Of a stretch of 64,000 bases of DNA, positions 1-12,532 are shown one piece after another. The position numbers and the translations under genes were made by a program. The stretch covers positions 3,499,275 through 3,563,274 of the forward strand of contig NC_052409.1 of the NCBI RefSeq assembly GCF_009389715.1, written 5' to 3'. Under the pieces are notes generated by a model. That model saw only the letters and a program-made list of their open reading frames with translations, was not told the origin of the DNA and made no database searches. Every line of letters begins with the position of its first letter. The first letter of the stretch is position 1. This stretch comes from Phoenix dactylifera (taxonomy: Eukaryota > Streptophyta > Magnoliopsida > Arecales > Arecaceae).

Positions 1-1614
1 AGTTTGAACTTGTGACAGGAGATAGTTTTCAGGCTAACAACTATCAAAAGGCAAGCCAATATAAAGTAAGTAAGAGAGAGAGAGAGAATGGAAGAAGAAC
101 ATACAATTGTCGAATGGAGCAGGAAATGAAGAAGAAGAATGGAATTAATCTAAATTGAGGTGGCATGAATGGTTGTAATCCATAATAATTATGTATAACA
201 CCTTTTAGTAGTGAAATTGGGAATAGCAAAGGCAGCTTGTATAGATTAACCATTAACCCACAATGTTTTGCATAGCAAGTTCATGAGATTTATTGGAACT
301 AGCATTGTCTAATGTTGTGCTTTCCAAGATATGTAGCACCCATGTGAGAGTGTATAGTGGGCTGCACTTTGAGAGGTCTTTAGCTGCTTGAGAAAATGAC
401 CATTATAAAAGCATGACTATCTTTCAGCATGTTCAATGCACATGCCTTGGGGAGGGGAGTGGAAAAGGAAAAAAAAATAGGGTAGATTTCCTTGTAAGAC
501 TTTTCCCTTAGGAGGGATTTCTTTACTCGACTTCCCTTACCTTTACTGCTCTAAAGATCGGTCGTTCTTTTCAAGCACTCCCTTGTTCCCCTGAGGGCTA
601 TTCTTGAATATGAAAAAATGTTCTATTTCTTTTATCGTGCAATCTAAGGTGTTCTCAAACGGTGACGCCTTGTGTTCGGAAGCCACAAGTTGCTCTTGGG
701 AAGGAGAAAGAGACAGCCACTCTTGGAAAAGTTAAAAACAGAAAGGAGGGCAGAGTCCAACTTGGTGGATCAAGATGCACCACCCAGAGTTTGCATTTTA
801 CATTCAGAAGACAATTATATCAAGAAGTAGAAGATTTTCTTGCAGATTGATTCACCCTTACAATGAAGATAACAGCGTAGGATGTAGATAGAGATTGTGA
901 TTTGATATGGCTTATTTTTCTTTCGAATAATCTACATTTAGTATGATTAATTAATAAGATAACTGATTGGTCTAACACAAATTTGAAATCATTGCACAAG
1001 AGATAACCATTATGGGTCATCCCAATAAGGTTGCCATCACCATACAGCAAAAGGTTTATTTTGAATGGTAATCCTTCGAAGACTGTAGCAATCCAGCATT
1101 TTGGGAAGGCGGCAGGCATAGTTCACTGATTGTGAAGCTGAGGTGGCATACTTAGAGTCTGTGGTTCTGTATTTCTATTTATAATTGTTTTTCACCAATG
1201 AAGCAATAAGAGAGCTATATCATTGTCTCTAAAAGAACTTATGAAGTTCCCCTCAAAAGAGTGCATACCCAATAATGTAATGGGAGTTGATTTTGATGTT
1301 TTCCTAGCCTTCACAATTTTGCTGATTATTTTTGTGCATCAGACTGCTAACCGAAGAGGATACATAGAGAAACTGAGATGCTTTTCAGTATTTTTCAGTA
1401 TTTCTTCAGCATCACAATTTTTTGGGCTAGTTATGTGATGCTAGGCATCACAATTTCTGGTCTTGTTATAAACCACTATATGCAATTTATTCTGATACAT
1501 TTTAGTCAAAGTCCTTGAAATGTCCATGTGGATATTTATATTGCACAATTACTTTGATGTGTTACTAATGGTAACTTAAATGTTCTTTGCATGGAATCGG
1601 CAATTCTTCACCAG
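1..1614. other. intronic sequence of the NTMC2T5-type gene
   Basis: No further SMP-domain exon could be read here in either strand. Short ORFs lack recognisable motifs. It contains an AG dinucleotide run at 72-87. It is interpreted as the 3' part of a long intron because the first readable exon of the gene starts at 1615 with a split codon. Confidence 0.55.
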
Positions 1615-4600
1615 CAATTCCTGTTATATCAATGTGAGTAAAGTCATCCATGTTCTTTCTATCTCCTCTCTCTCTCTCTCTCTAACTCATTTGCAAATTC
1701 GTTGTTCCTTTACTCTTAGATCTCATTTCTTACTGCATGGCAATGTTGCTATGATTATTATTTTTATTTTTATAAACATTATGCAGAAATCCACATGGCC
1801 AGGCCCTTTTCTCAATAAACTTGCGTAACTAGAAGTGGCTAAAACAATTTTATTTTTATAATACCATTTACATTTAATGCATATCTAAAATGGTAAAAGA
1901 AACTTGATTTCAATTTTGTCAGCATGTTGAGTATGTCACTATCCTGTCTCCGTGTGATATTTCTTTCTCTCATGGTAATGCCAACTTGTGTTTTTTAAGT
2001 TATATCAAGTTTGAACAGGGCTCCGGAAACCTATCATAACTTTAAAAGTGTGCCAAGGGTTTTTATTGTCATCTTGGACAATTTTAGATGCTCTGTTGTT
2101 GCAGGTTTTTGCAGGCTAATACTAGTGCATTTAGAAAAATTTGGACACTGCTTTACCTGAGTGGGTCGGAATTACCAGCAACCTAGAATCACTCAACCTC
2201 GGTTTAGAGGTATCACCTGACCCTCCTCAAACTGAGGGTGGAGATAATCAGATCTCTAGAACCAAAAGATGCCTCATTCATTTCACTTACACGTATATGG
2301 GCATAACACATGGTAATCCCAATATTAGCATATCTACTTCTTGTGTCTGCCATCTTATTTGTATCCTTCGTTATCTGGATTTACCATATCAACATATATG
2401 AAACATGTTATATCTAAATTTGTGTTTGTGGCCATGCTTCTTACATGGTTGCTGTCTCTTAAGACACTTTAAGAAATGATTTCTATATGAAATGTTTGGG
2501 TTTCAATATCTAAATTTGTGTTTGTGGCCATGCTTCTTACATGGTTGTTGTCTCTTAATACACGTTAAGAAACAATTTCTATATGAAGTGTTTGGGTTTC
2601 CAATGGGACTCAAAAAGGCAACAGTTTTAACTTTCAACCCAACTAAAGATTTTCAGCCTGTAGCCCTACATGAGAAATCTCTTGAATTGTTTTATATCCT
2701 AAATACTTCTTTTAAGACACAACATACTCTGTGACTCGCACACCATATTTTGTTGGTGAGGATGGTGAATATATTATGATAGGTGAACGTAGAGACCAGA
2801 AATGGCATCTTATATAAGTAGCGAAGTAGATATATCTTCAATATGGATTTATATGAGTTCTTCAAAAGGTGGTGCGTAAGGTGCTACATTAGTGGACGCG
2901 ATGTAGCTCCTAAAAACACATGTTTAAATTTTTTTAGTATGTTCTGTGAATATCTGGGCATACCCTTGTTAATTAATTGTTACTAGGGTCCAATCCTTTT
3001 ATCCCTTTCCTATTTTATTTGCATGCTATGGTGTTTCTTCTTTTGACTCATCTAACCCCTCATTGTCTTTGAGTGGATTTTCATATTTTTGTTTTCGACT
3101 GAAAAAGTATCTTATGTTTCATCAAGTGCTATGCTTTACATTTTCCCGTTTGTGCTTTCACCCATTATGCAAACATGATAAGTCTCCTCTCTTTATGAAA
3201 ATTGCAGCCAAAACTGATGTTTGTCGATTATTCATGCTATCATATGATGATATATTACTTTGGTTTGTTATGCTACATTCTGAGCTAAAAGCTTTACTTT
3301 TCTTCTTTCTAGGTTCCTGACGAAGCTTCTAACTGAAGATTTGCCTCGACTTTTTGTGCGTCCAAAAAAAATTGTCCTTGACTTTCAGAAAGGAAAAGCA
3401 CTTGGCCCTTTTTCAGATGATTCTAAAACTGATGCAATTCAGGAAGGAAATAAAGATTTTGTTGGAGAGCTATCAGTGACTCTAGTTGATGCTCAGAAAC
3501 TTGCTTATGTCATATTTGGTACCTGTTCTTACCTTAAGAGAAAAGTTTCTTTGCCATTGATCTTCTATTGCATGTAAAAAGAGGCCCAACTCTTCTGTTT
3601 TTATAAGTCCTTCCTTTTACATGTCAATTAAAAAATACAGTATTTATGGCAATTTTTGATATTTAGCCTTTGTTTTGGTTGACCTGCTGAATGTGATTCT
3701 GATTCTGGGCATCTCTACAGGAAGTCAGTGCATACCTATAGTTCTTTTATTTTGTTAGTTTCAGAAGCATGCATTGTCAAGTGGAATCATGTTTTCAGAT
3801 GTATTGTTTTAAAATGGTTTATATTTTTTGTTTTGTAATCATTTTTTTTATTTTATATTTTAGCAAAATTTGATTTACCCATGCATGCATGAGCAGGGAA
3901 GACAGATCCATATGTTGTTTTAAGTTTGGGCGATCAGGTAATTCGAAGCAAGAAAAATAGCCAAACAACGGTCATCGGGCCACCTGGAGAGCCCATCTGG
4001 AATCAGGTAAGCCTTCTTTATTGTAAGCATTTTTCAGTCAAGTGCTGAACTTTTAAGGTGATGTATATTTTGGCATGTGAACAGGATTTTCATATGCTTG
4101 TTGTGAATCCTAGGAAGCAGAAATTATATATCCAAGTAAAGGACTCCTTTGGATTCATGGATTTCACTATTGGCACAGGCGAGGTAAAGTATTGCTATGT
4201 TGAATGGTTGATCCATCAGAAGTGGTTAATTAATAAATTTGACCATGTATCATTCACATTGTTGTCCATGCTTAATACATCTGTAACAACACCCTCAACA
4301 AATGTCATATAAAACCGTTTTTAGATCTTGAATAGAAGTTGTATGAGACGTGTTGTCCTGTAACATAAGATTAAGATTCTCAAGTGAAGATGCTTCCATT
4401 AGTAGCTGGCTTCAGAAGTTCTAATATAATATTTTTCTTTGAGAATGCTTACCATGTATTTGAGTAACTCATTTTAAACTTTGCATTTGAATCTTACCTT
4501 AACTACCCCACTCTGATTTATCTGAGATTATCATGTCGAACACTGATAATTTATTGTTATCGATAAGATACTCTTTTTTAAAATAATAATAGGGATGATT

Positions 4601-5546
4601 TATGTTTTGGTTGTCTACATATGATCTTCATTGGCTTGGAGAAAGCTTATGTTATTTTACCAAGAAAGGCAAGTTGGTGGCTTTAAGAAGGAAAAATGTG
4701 CAAATAAAGGATACTTTGAAATCATTAAGGACGTGTGATGGGAAAGTGACAAGCATTTGGAGTAGCTGTAAACTTGAATAGATAAGGCAGGGCCCTGAAT
4801 CTATGGTTTAGGCTTTATGTTTATATTTTTTTTTCTTCAGTTTCATATTAGGTATCTTTCTGTTGTTTGTAATTCATATTCATTATGACTTTCATTGTTT
4901 ACTAGGTTGAGCTAGGATCTCTTCAAGATACAGTACCAACAGACAGAATTGTAGCTTTACAAGGAGGTTGGGGATTGTTTAGGAACCGATCTTCTGGGGA
5001 AATATTACTGCACCTCACATACAAGGCATATGTTGAGGACGAAGAAGATGATAACGTAAAAACAGAATATGCAGATGGTGATGCATCTGATGACGAGATG
5101 CTAGACTATGAACATGCAAATGGCACATCTGGACAAAGTAAAAGTGACCCTGATGAAAAGGAAAGAGAATCATTTATGGATGTCCTAGCAGCTCTGCTTG
5201 TAAGTGAGGAATTTCAAGGCATAGTGGCATCTGAAACAGGAATTCCAAAAATTCCTGAGGAGTCCAATTATTCAGAATCAACAATATCAAGAGCCCGTGG
5301 TCGTAATGCTGAGACCTCACGTCTTGAACCTGATAGTGTTTCAAGTGGTGTCAGAGGTAATGCCAATTTTTTTCCTATTTCTCGTTGATATATGCATTAA
5401 ACAGCAAACTTCATAAATTTTTTATATTGTGATTTAACTTTTGTTTTATTTTTGCAGAGTCAACATTAGTTTGGCTTGCTGTGATAACAACTATAGCTGT
5501 GCTGATCTCTATTAATGTTGGTGGTTCAAGTTTCTTCAATCCGTAA
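1..5546 (+). CDS. NTMC2T5: NTMC2T5-type SMP/C2-domain protein, 3' part of gene (5' exons outside window)
   Basis: Exons read from splice sites and frame: 1615-1633 (19-nt microexon, AIPVIS), 3313-3518, 3897-4006, 4085-4183, 4906-5356, 5458-5546 (stop TAA 5544-5546). All phases join cleanly to about 324 codons. The product starts in the C-terminal edge of the SMP lipid-binding domain (FLTKLLTEDLPRLFVRPKK). It continues with a C2 domain (GELSVTLVDAQKL, KTDPYVVLSLGDQ, EPIWNQDFHMLV, GEVELGSL), an acidic linker (VEDEEDDN), and a hydrophobic tail (WLAVITTIAVLISINVGG) ending SSFFNP. This order matches the plant N-terminal-TM/C2 type 5 family (At1g50260/At3g19830), which acts at membrane contact sites; a chloroplast-envelope location has been reported for this subfamily as I recall. 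The N-terminal membrane anchor and most of the SMP domain must lie upstream; 1-1614 reads as intron. The second intron (1634-3312) is long. Exon calls are by eye; the family call is firm. Confidence 0.9.
2410..2601. repeat. two-copy tandem duplication, 96-bp unit, inside an intron
   Basis: Units 2410-2505 and 2506-2601 are near identical; both contain TGTGGCCATGCTTCTTACAT and end with TTTGGGTTTC. They differ at a handful of positions. The duplication lies in the 1634-3312 intron of the NTMC2T5-type gene and carries no coding signal. Confidence 0.9.
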
Positions 5547-6850
5547 TATCATTCAAAATACCTGTGAGCAGCTGAAACATCCTATTTGATTAAATCAAGA
5601 AATTCTCAAAAACTCATCATCTTGAACCTTCTTGCACTTTAAAATCCTGAGGAAGCTATCTTTGCCTACCTGCTCTTTATACATTGTAAAAGCGATATCA
5701 CCAGTTTGAAGGCTACATTTTATTTTTGTGATGACCTGTGCATTTTTGACCTTAGGAAATCAAGTTTAACAACTACTCGCAGGAGTATCCAGCCAGTCTT
5801 TTTGGATCTATATATGCTGGAAACTGTGTTGCTACTGGCTACTTTTCTGAGGGTGAACCCCTACATATTTTCATGGTTGAAACTTGTCAATAAACTTGTT
5901 GATTTCATTTTTTGTTTTTATTGGCAGACTCCCTTTTCAGTCCTTTCTGCACATTGGGCTTGAAAGTTATGTGACAATCTCGAGGTATTTTAAATAGCGA
6001 TGGAGTAAATGACAATTTATTCATTTTCAGTGATGTTCATGCCCTCATTTTATCAAGAAATGTTTTCTTTGCTCTTAGCCTCTTACTATTATGCAGATGT
6101 ATAAACTGGACCCTAATGCCTATCCACACAGTTCAATCTTAAATATGAATATTCCCATTTTGGATGTTTCTTAAAGAAGTTCCTTCTAATTTTTCTTTAT
6201 CTTATTCGAATAATTATACTGCAGGGTCGTGTGCTTAATTCGATGATCTGCTATAATTAATCATTTAACTGTACATACAGGACATTGCACACAGTCTATT
6301 CTTAATGAATGTCATAAGATAAGTGCACAAAAAAGATCTGAAATTTGGGTGGAGGAAAATCACTATACCTGCTTTGCTTGTATAAATCTTGTAAAATATG
6401 TGCGAGCAAAATAAAGTATTAGCTATTACTTGAGGATGAGTTTAACAGTACCCAGCACCTGATCTATTAGCTTTTCGAGACTCTGGTGATTATGACGAAT
6501 GGGATCTTTTTATTATTCTTTTGTTCACAACTGATGGATGAATTACTTTAATCTACTTTTAGAAGCTTGTACTTATAGATATAATCGGCTAGATCTAATC
6601 TTTATTTTTTCAATTCTGTATTTTGTTTGAATTTGCTGGCCCTTCTTTTATGGCAATAAATTTAAATTATTCCTGAGAATGATTAGATGTTTACTGAAAA
6701 GTCATTCTGTTCGCAGGCGCGGCAAAGAACATTTCAAGGTAGAGTGATAATCAAGTAATACAATGTTTTCTTGTGACTGCATTCTGTCTTCCTTTCTGGT
6801 GTAATTCAACTTACTAGCAGAGGAACAGGCTTGTGGTGGCACCATCCCCC

Positions 6851-6884
<34 letters not shown>

Positions 6885-7290
6885 TCCCCTTTTTATTTTC
6901 CACTGATGCTTGTAATTTTGTTATCCATACCTCATGTTGATATGCCATAACACTTGTATTTCTGAATTTTCTTGACTCTGTCAATGTGTAACTGAAAAAG
7001 CATTAGTTTTTGGTTGGTTTTGTTTGTGCAGAAACCTGGGGAATAAATTCTGTCGATAATTTATGTTCTTCGACTTCTCTTTCTAAGATACCATTCTGAA
7101 TTGTAAACATGCATGCATATTCTTTTTGCTTGCGAAGCATCTCTAGTCCGGCTAAAAATTATGCACTCAGTAGACTGATCTTTTTCTATTGATGATGTAT
7201 CAAATGGTTGAAATCTCTTTTCATGGATGGTTTCTTCCCTTGTATGTTGCCTATTTTGAAGTCCTGTAAAAATTGAGATTGGAAGCACAT
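5547..7290. other. 3' flank of the NTMC2T5-type gene; no gene seen
   Basis: AT-rich sequence following the stop codon, likely 3' UTR and downstream intergenic DNA. A pure C run of 30 occupies 6852-6881. Short ORFs such as 5706-5963 have no domain signature. Confidence 0.6.
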
Positions 7291-7309
7291 CTGATATTTT
7301 TATTTTAAG

Positions 7310-10190
7310 ATCGTTTTGGTCACATGGATGACTCATATTTCTAGTGTGAATACATCCAAAAAAAGTCAAAAGATAACAACTCTTGAAGCGTTCTAGGCAG
7401 CTTCCTCTCATCTACCCAGAGGGCTCCCTCGAAGTGGTTATTGATATACGAGACCACCCAATCCGTAGCTGGTTATTGATATACGAGACCACCCAATCCG
7501 TAGCTCCGTTAGTCTTTCTATAAACATGCTTAATCTGGAAGGCAACATCTCCACCTACTATGGCCCGAATATTCTTGAGCAATGGGTGGCAGGCTGGCAG
7601 CTACTTATGTCGCCGGTGCATCTCTGGGACCAGCCAATCACCATAGCCGAGTCGCCCTCAAGCAAGACTGCTAACCTAAAGCACACGCCAGGCTTGACAT
7701 AGCGTTGCCCAAGCAGTCTTCAACTCTGCCCCATTCGCCGTCAGAAAGTCTCGAAACTTTCTTCTCTCCACCTTATCGGTGTAGACCCTATCACTTCTCT
7801 TCGCATTAGGCTCCTGGGTGCATTTGAAGCTTCCAGCAACCAAAGTCAAGATCCTTTGAGACACAAGATTGGTGATCTCACCCTAGAGAGCCCTCCTCAC
7901 CTTGTAATTAGTACTAGTATATACTCTAGATATAATCCAAGGAGTTTCATTAGGTTCTGAAATTATGATTATAACTTGCTGGGGGCAGTGGAACACATCC
8001 ACAATAGCGACACCCTACTTCCATAAGACCATGATGCCCTCCGACAGGCCTCGAGACTCCACAGCAAAGGACTCCCAAGTAGCCAAAAGGCGACGCTGAG
8101 CATGACAGAAGCTGTCTTCAGAAAGCCGCATCTTATACAAAAAACAGATGTCCTGGCCATTTACCTGGACCAGTCTTCTAAACGAGGTGTTGAAGAAGGG
8201 CTTGATAGCTCCCCTGCAATTCTACACAAGGATCTTCATTTTGCACCATGCTGCAATTTCGGCCCTTGTGCCTCGCCGCACAGGGCCCCATCACCCAACA
8301 TCTCTAACTGGGCCGACCCATCACCAATCCCCTCACCATCAATCCTTTCCGAGTCGCCCCCCAGCACCGCCATCCTGGCCCTTCTCACCGCTAATTGGTG
8401 GTCTAGAGGGGCAGTAGTGGAGCCCGAATTCAGCCCGCCAACCCACCGCCATTAGCCTCCTTTCCTGCCACCTCCGCCCGAAATCCTCACATTCAACTTG
8501 GCCTGGGCCTCACCTCCGGACGTCACAAGGCTTGGAGTAGCCCCGAGAGACCTCACATCCACCGGCTCCGTTGGAGTCGGAGAAGAGTCAAGGGTTGCCA
8601 GGTTTGTAGTTCGGGCTCATTGGGGAAGATGCTGGCGTATGGGCGAACGGGGGAAGCCCCGTGCTCCTGCACACCCGAGCCCCAGTCAGGCCCAGCCTTT
8701 TGCTTGGGCACCACGGGTGCACCCCGCTCGTCCGCATGAGTGGTCCGGCCCGCACTCCCAGGGCGACCCACATTTGAATAGTCCGGGCCTACCCCGACCG
8801 AACTGGTCACTAGGCTCCTGGGCCTTTTGTTTGATAGACCCAGGCCTACGTCCATCATCAGCACCTATGGGCCGGCCTGCACCCTGGCCAGCCCAATACT
8901 ACCTGCGTCATCCGCTGAGTCGACTAAGTTAGTCGGCGGGTCAAAACTCGACCCGACTCGGCGATTACCTTGAGTCATTCCCAACCCTGAGCCCGAGTCA
9001 CCCCCCTCATCGGCCGGCCAATCCTTCGGGGGTGGAACGTCGCCGCGCCATTTTCCCCGGCTTTTGCCAACCGTCCAAGTCCGATGGCAAGCCGAGAGAA
9101 CTTAGGCAGTTGGGCGGGGACTACAGCTTGGAGGAGGATGACTTAGGGGTTGACTCAGTCATTTTTTTCGGCTGCGGCGGCCTCTTTGTGCAGCTCGCGA
9201 GGGCCGAATCCTCATGGCCGCCAACTAATGGCCAAAGATCGGCTGCCGGGACTCCTCGCCAGAGATCGAGTCCTGCTCCCCGTGGCCTCCATCGATTTCC
9301 ATCACCACGAGGCTAGGGGACCACGTCTGCTCCTACCCCTCCTTCTCCATCATCAGCGTCGGAAACCTACAGGCCGCTTCGGCATGCTCGATTTGCCTGC
9401 AACCGTAGCAGAAGTCGGGCATGTTCTCGGAGACGAAGGGATGCCAAAGCACCCTCACCTTCTTCTTGATCTGAATGCAGGGCAACAACGGCGCAGTGGC
9501 ATCGATGGCCACTTTAACTCTAGCAAAACTCATCACCTTCTACTGCTCCGTTGTCCCGTCGACGGCCAGCAATTGGCCAGCCACCATAGCTATCCGAAGG
9601 ATCGTCTCACTCGACCAATACTCCACCGGCATCCTTGGTAGCAGGATGTAGACCATTGCCATCTTCACTGCATCCAGGCCGGGCACAACATCGGGAGCCC
9701 ACGGCTCCATGGCCAGCAACTGGTCTGCCAGCACCCACGGGCTGCTGGTGAGGGTGAGATCCCGGTCAGCAATGGTCTTGAAACGGAGAGCGAGGTAGTC
9801 GTCGGCGAGCAGCATCGCTTCCACCTCTTGCTCTGTCTTCCCCCGGAGAGCGACGTCCCAGGCTATCTACTCGGCCAGCACCCGACGACCAAGGCTTCGG
9901 ACAACCACCGCCCGATCCTCTCACTCCTTCCGAGATGCCTCGATCGACTCCTCCGGTAGCTCGAGGATTGCTGTGAAGTGCCGCCATAAGTTCTTTGCCT
10001 CCTCCTCTGAGATCGGGTGTGTTGCCCAGCCCTCTGGCTTCGCCCGACCACACTTCTCCTCCCCCCGCGTCAACGATCCTCGGCTCCCACCTGCAGCAGC
10101 GTTGCCCATCGCCTTGCTCACCTTCTCTGCCATTACCAGTCGCACAAAAATCAAAGCAATCCCCTGAGAGCGAACTAGCCATTACATGTT
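7310..10190 (-). mobile_element. internally deleted, decayed L1-type LINE (ORF1 + endonuclease + RNase H remnant)
   Basis: Read on the minus strand, 10182 to about 9333 encodes an ORF1 remnant. It has a DUF4283-type segment (FKTIADRDLTLTSSPWVLA, GQLLAVDG), then KVAIDATAPLLP and a CCHC zinc knuckle (CYGCRQIEHAEAACRFP), followed by a proline-rich tail at 8.5-9.3 kb. From about 8240 down, ORF2 begins (MKILV*NCRGAIKPFF, RLSEDSFCHAQRRL, VESRGLSEGIMVLWK*GV, SEPNETPWIISRVYTSTNY), the APE-type endonuclease. At about 7730 the endonuclease text (KFRDFLTANG) runs straight into RNase H text (AELKTAWATLCQAWRVL), so the whole reverse transcriptase is missing. The 3' end reads FFGCIHTR near 7330. Several stops and frameshifts make it non-coding. 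It is about 2.9 kb, less than half a full plant LINE. Confidence 0.85.
7436..7505. repeat. 35-bp direct tandem duplication within the LINE remnant
   Basis: Two identical adjacent copies (7436-7470, 7471-7505) starting GGTTATTGATATACGAGACC, in the RNase H-derived portion of the LINE. It adds 35 bp and shifts the frame, so it is a post-insertion change. Confidence 0.95.
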
Positions 10191-11640
10191 AACTCTTTAA
10201 AGAGGGAGTAAGCTACCCAAACTCAAGATTCAAACAACTGAACATACATTGTGAAAATATTTAGAAATCAAAATTTATATGGTTTAGTGGTCCCTAATCA
10301 AATCACTAAGCATCAAAAGGATGGTTTTAATATGATGAAAAGCTAATAAATTTAGATTCACATATGTTTTAAAATGTGAACATTGTGATCCATAAAATGA
10401 ATTTTTAATTTTCTTATCCTATTATGTATTTTATCCTATTTCTCATCTACTGGTCTCAATGAAATAATTTAAGCTCAACATCTATCTATCTAAAATAGAA
10501 GGTTGGGTTGGTGTGATGGGTCAACTAACATTAGCATACTAAGAGTTTGATGGATGAATATGTCTTCCTTCATCAATGAGAGACTTGGGGTCGAGCTTTA
10601 AAAAGTCTCTCGTCAATCCACTACTTTTTTTTGTTTTGTTTTGTAGCCTGGTGATATCGAGCCTCAAAGTTACTGCCAAATTCTCAATCTTTCACTTTCT
10701 TTTTTTTTTCTTCAATCTAGTGGTTTGGTTCTATAATATGGGTTTCAAATGATCCACAAAAGACGACTAGGCATAGGGCCTCCAACTTGACATCACTTGC
10801 TATGAATATAGACGGAACTGAGACCTTAACTTCTTCTTAATATGCTAGTTTTGTTGTCCTCTTCCTTAGTTGGAGTATATCATTATTTAGAACCATTTTT
10901 AGAAACAACATGGTAGGAGAGGAGGAATGATTAAAAATGATAAATTTGAGATCGTGTCGAGCGCCCTCCCACCTTCTCTTTGTGAACTATTTTTATATTA
11001 TTATATAATGGCCATAAATAAAATTTTAAAAAACTGAAAATAGACTTTTTTTTATACCCTATCTTATAATCATACCCATACACGCACACACACATCGTGT
11101 ATGTGTATCGGACTACACATTTTACATCAACCTTATATTAATTTTAAGAAGCGAGCTAACGAATTTAAAACCAATAGCAGACCGTTTAAATCAAAAATTC
11201 AAACGGTCATGTATGATTGACACTATAAAAAATATCTAAAAATCAGAATTTATATAATTTGATGATTCTAACCCATGAATCAAATTTGTACAACAACAGG
11301 GCGGTTTAGCGAACGTACCTACCACGTTGAGAGAGATCATAGCTGGTATGCTAATAAATAAAGAAAGAATAAATAAATAAATGAATTAATAAGTGCATAA
11401 GTACTTAATAATAGAAACAGTCACTGTTTCTCCGAATTCCGAGACAACGGCGCAGAACTCAAATCTTTTCACCACCGTCCGATCCCATTTTAACGAACTC
11501 GATTTTGACGAAACATTGAGAGTCACGCCCGAAGTCAGCAAATACGACAAACTATATCTCATTTTAATCCAACTCCTATTTATGTATCACCAGCCAAGAG
11601 CCTTGCATAGAGCTTCACCGCAAAAAAAAAAAGGAGAAAA
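10191..11640. other. intergenic DNA upstream of DWF1; possible SINE at ~10500-10640
   Basis: AT-rich with no credible gene. The part at 10500-10640 has a tRNA-like A-box resemblance (TGGTGTGATGGG) and, about 75 bases on, a B-box-like GGGTCGAGCTT followed by a T-rich stretch. That would fit a tRNA-derived SINE, but weakly. The stretch 11370-11640 should hold the DWF1 promoter. Confidence 0.35.
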
Positions 11641-11649
11641 ACCTTACGT

Positions 11650-12501
11650 AGGGAAGTAGATCGTGAAAATAGAAGCGAGAGAGGAGGGAAGGGGGGAGAG
11701 AGAGAGAGAGCAAGAAAGCTCTCTGGCGTGTGATTCCTGTTGAGGTGCGAATCGGAACGTTAGTTTGATTCTTTAATGGCGGATTGTGAACTCTGGAATT
11801 GATTTTTCTCTGCAAATCCTTAGGATTTTTGTTGATTTTTTTTTTTTATATATTTTGTTTTGGTGGAGGGAGTAAAAGAATTATTCATTGTTTCCGATAT
11901 CTCAAACGGTCGAGATTTCCGATCCTTGATGGCTTCTTTCTTTCTTGTTTCTTTTTTATCGAATCACGTGGTTATCTGAGGTTTGGTCGGATTCTTGGGA
12001 ATCTTTACGCTCTGGGTCGCTCTTAGATCTCGACTTTTGCTGTGTCTCAACATTAATATATAGCTGGGAAGTAGCTTTTAGCTCTGATCCACCTTTCTTC
12101 TCCCTGCCGTTTCCGCAAGGCAGTGCCGGAGCCCTTTCCGGCTCGGTTCTGAGTTAGATTTTCTAGAGGTAATCGTTATCCGCTCCCCTTAACCCCCCTA
12201 TTTTATAGATTCTTCTGGTTCTGGTTCTTTCCGTTCGGTGATCTCAGTAGTTTGATCCGTGGTCTTAGAGTTCTGTGTTCGTTTTCTGGATCTTGCAGGT
12301 TAAAGTTGTTCTTTTTGGACTGATCTGCTACTCGTCTATAGTATTAGTTTTGAGACATTCTTTGGCGTGAACGCTATATCTCTTCTTTGAGTGTAGGACC
12401 TGCAGCGGATCTGGAACGGTTAATGCTTCTTGTTTTGCTTTTCTGGCCATACTTGGGGTTTTCTCTGATTTTCTTTAACTTATTCTTTTAGCTCATCTTG
12501 A

Positions 12502-12532
<31 letters not shown>

